The notes beneath the pieces are model-generated. The model saw only the letters and a list, made by a program, of their open reading frames with translations, ran no database searches and had not been told where the DNA came from. The position numbers and the translations under genes were made by a program. This document shows positions 62,401 through 64,000 of a stretch of 64,000 nt of DNA, piece by piece. Source of the DNA: Prinia subflava (taxonomy: Eukaryota > Chordata > Aves > Passeriformes > Cisticolidae); the NCBI RefSeq assembly GCF_021018805.1, contig NC_086247.1:146779285-146843284 (forward strand). Direction: 5' to 3'. The first letter of the stretch is position 1, and each line of letters opens with the position of its first letter.

Positions 62401-64000
62401 TAGTTTAAAAGAAAATTCCCTTTTCAAAGACATTGGTGGAGGGGGATTTATTGCTTAAGGCTAGAAGACATAAATCAGCCAATTTCAGCCTGAATATAAC
62501 ACCAATTTGTATCCCAAAATAAAGTGATTTTGAAATTTGGATGAAAAATGGAAAAAATTAAATTAAAATATATCATTTAAGTTGAACCAAACTAGTTTTA
62601 TTTGTTGGCTTGGCACAGAGCAGAAAACTGCAAGACTTATTACCCATCCCAGCTCAGCACAGCAAAGGTTTTGGAGCCTTAAAGCTTTAATTTCTCCCAG
62701 CTCTGACCTCCTTGCATTAGAACATGGTATGATCTAAGGCTTTCTGAAATTACTGGAAAAGATGATGATCAATTGGACCTGGACCTTGAAGTCAAAGTGC
62801 TGCAATCAGCTAGAAGAGTGAGAGTGCCCTGATCTGCAAACAGGTAAGCACTGGGAACAGTTCTTTGCAGTGAGAGGGAAAGAGTCTCACTCTCTTTCCA
62901 CAGTTGCTGCTGATGTGGATGCCACCCACGATCCACAGCATGCACTGCCCTGGGCTGTGCTCTCAGAAATAAGGAACTGGTCCAGTTTTTGAAGAAGATT
63001 GATTTCAACATGATGAACATCTTTCTGCAGCGTGTATGCACTGCCCAGTAAATGCTTGAGCCTCTCCTTCCCAGCTAAAGATGACAGAGGGAAAGCAATG
63101 AGATGAGGGTGACTGTATGAAGGTGTGAAGAGCCAGGAATTCATTCTGCAAACTGTGCTTCTTCTCTGGCCTTAGCACTCTAATAGCCTAGAGCCATTTG
63201 GCCCCTAGATTGCAATACTCAGCAACAGAAAAAGAGAGCAAAATCTACTACAGGCACTTTACAGAGATGGGAGTAATCTTTGAGGCTATGTAGCAAGACA
63301 TTGTTTTATTAAAGTATCTGAAGTTAGAGCCAATATGTCAATATTCACTCTCTATAAAAAGTGTGTCAGAAATAGGCAGGCAATCTTGACACTATGTGGG
63401 TTTTCCTACAGCCTATTCATTTCTACATTGCATTGTTCAACCAGTTATTTTTAAATTTTCATTACTTTACAGACAGTGCCCTGATTATTCCATTGAGAAT
63501 GGTATCCTTTTAAATACCTTTACAAATGCCCTTACACATGATTAACATTAGCCCAAGACCTATCTGCTTCCCTATGCCAAGGTCACAAACACCAGATAAA
63601 TATTTCCAATGATGAAAATAAAAGATATGTATCATTTTACAAGTTAAAGGACTGCTTTGAAGACTTTTTTGAGAGACAAAAATAGGAAAGGAAGATAGAA
63701 AACCATCTTGGCCTCATTTAAAATACAATTCCATCTCAGACAGGTGAGAGCTCCAGCTTGGCCAGCTCCTACAAGAAGTGTCAGCAAACAGGCCAGAGTG
63801 ATTTGGCTGTTGGATGCACAGACACGAACTCGTGATTATTGAAATGCATCTTTACTACATGGGAAATTGTGCCTCCAACGAATTTTACCATAGCATTTAT
63901 CCCCTATTAACTTCATTCAGACCAGGATTAAATTTTGGGCAAGCCTCTCTGATTGTTTCACTTCCCCAGGAATAAAAAGTGTGCATAACAACCTGCACCT
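59432..64000. other. Upstream flank without recognisable gene
   Basis: AT-rich sequence without recognised repeats, RNA genes or coding exons. Confidence 0.65.

Overview
The window looks like a piece of a bird genome. Six CR1 LINE fragments are recognisable, most of them 3' ends with the typical 'gattctatgattct'-like tail. Interspersed repeats are sparse, there are no L1 or Alu-type elements, and one LTR-like block is present. A passerine or other neoavian is plausible, but I cannot name the species. There are no prokaryotic features.

Only one protein-coding segment can be supported. It is the first coding exon of the long isoform of DPP6 (dipeptidyl-peptidase-like 6, the Kv4 potassium-channel auxiliary subunit), on the minus strand at 49139-49339, ending in a clean GTAAGC splice donor. 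The exon lies in a large CpG island (about 48440-50800). Everything to its left (1-49138) is therefore the 5' part of a very long DPP6 intron 1. Everything to the right of the island is upstream flanking DNA, and I see no second gene there.

Layout: 1-46445 is AT-rich intron with CR1 fragments (8186, 11027, 23508, 37362), one probable solo LTR (25573-25955), one MIR-like relic (14170-14250), simple repeats and small duplications. At 46446-46993 is a 13-unit, roughly 42-bp minisatellite. 46986-48439 is CpG-richer intron shore. 48440-50800 is the island, with exon 1, the 5' leader (upstream ATGs) and a second extremely GC-rich dome. 50800-64000 is AT-rich upstream DNA with a (TA)23 tract and two CR1 fragments.

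The most interesting observation is that every junction of the minisatellite reads as a REST/NRSF (RE1) binding motif: TTCAGCACC, two bases, then GGACAG. Thirteen copies lie in one orientation, 2.1-2.9 kb downstream of the start codon of a neuron-specific gene. Ten have canonical half-site spacing and three lack one spacer base. The 42-bp unit itself looks like a dimer of two 21-bp RE1-like monomers. This suggests a satellite-amplified REST response array inside DPP6. A second structural curiosity is a pair of overlapping perfect hairpins inside a CR1 copy (8329-8418), which looks like a template-switch mutation.
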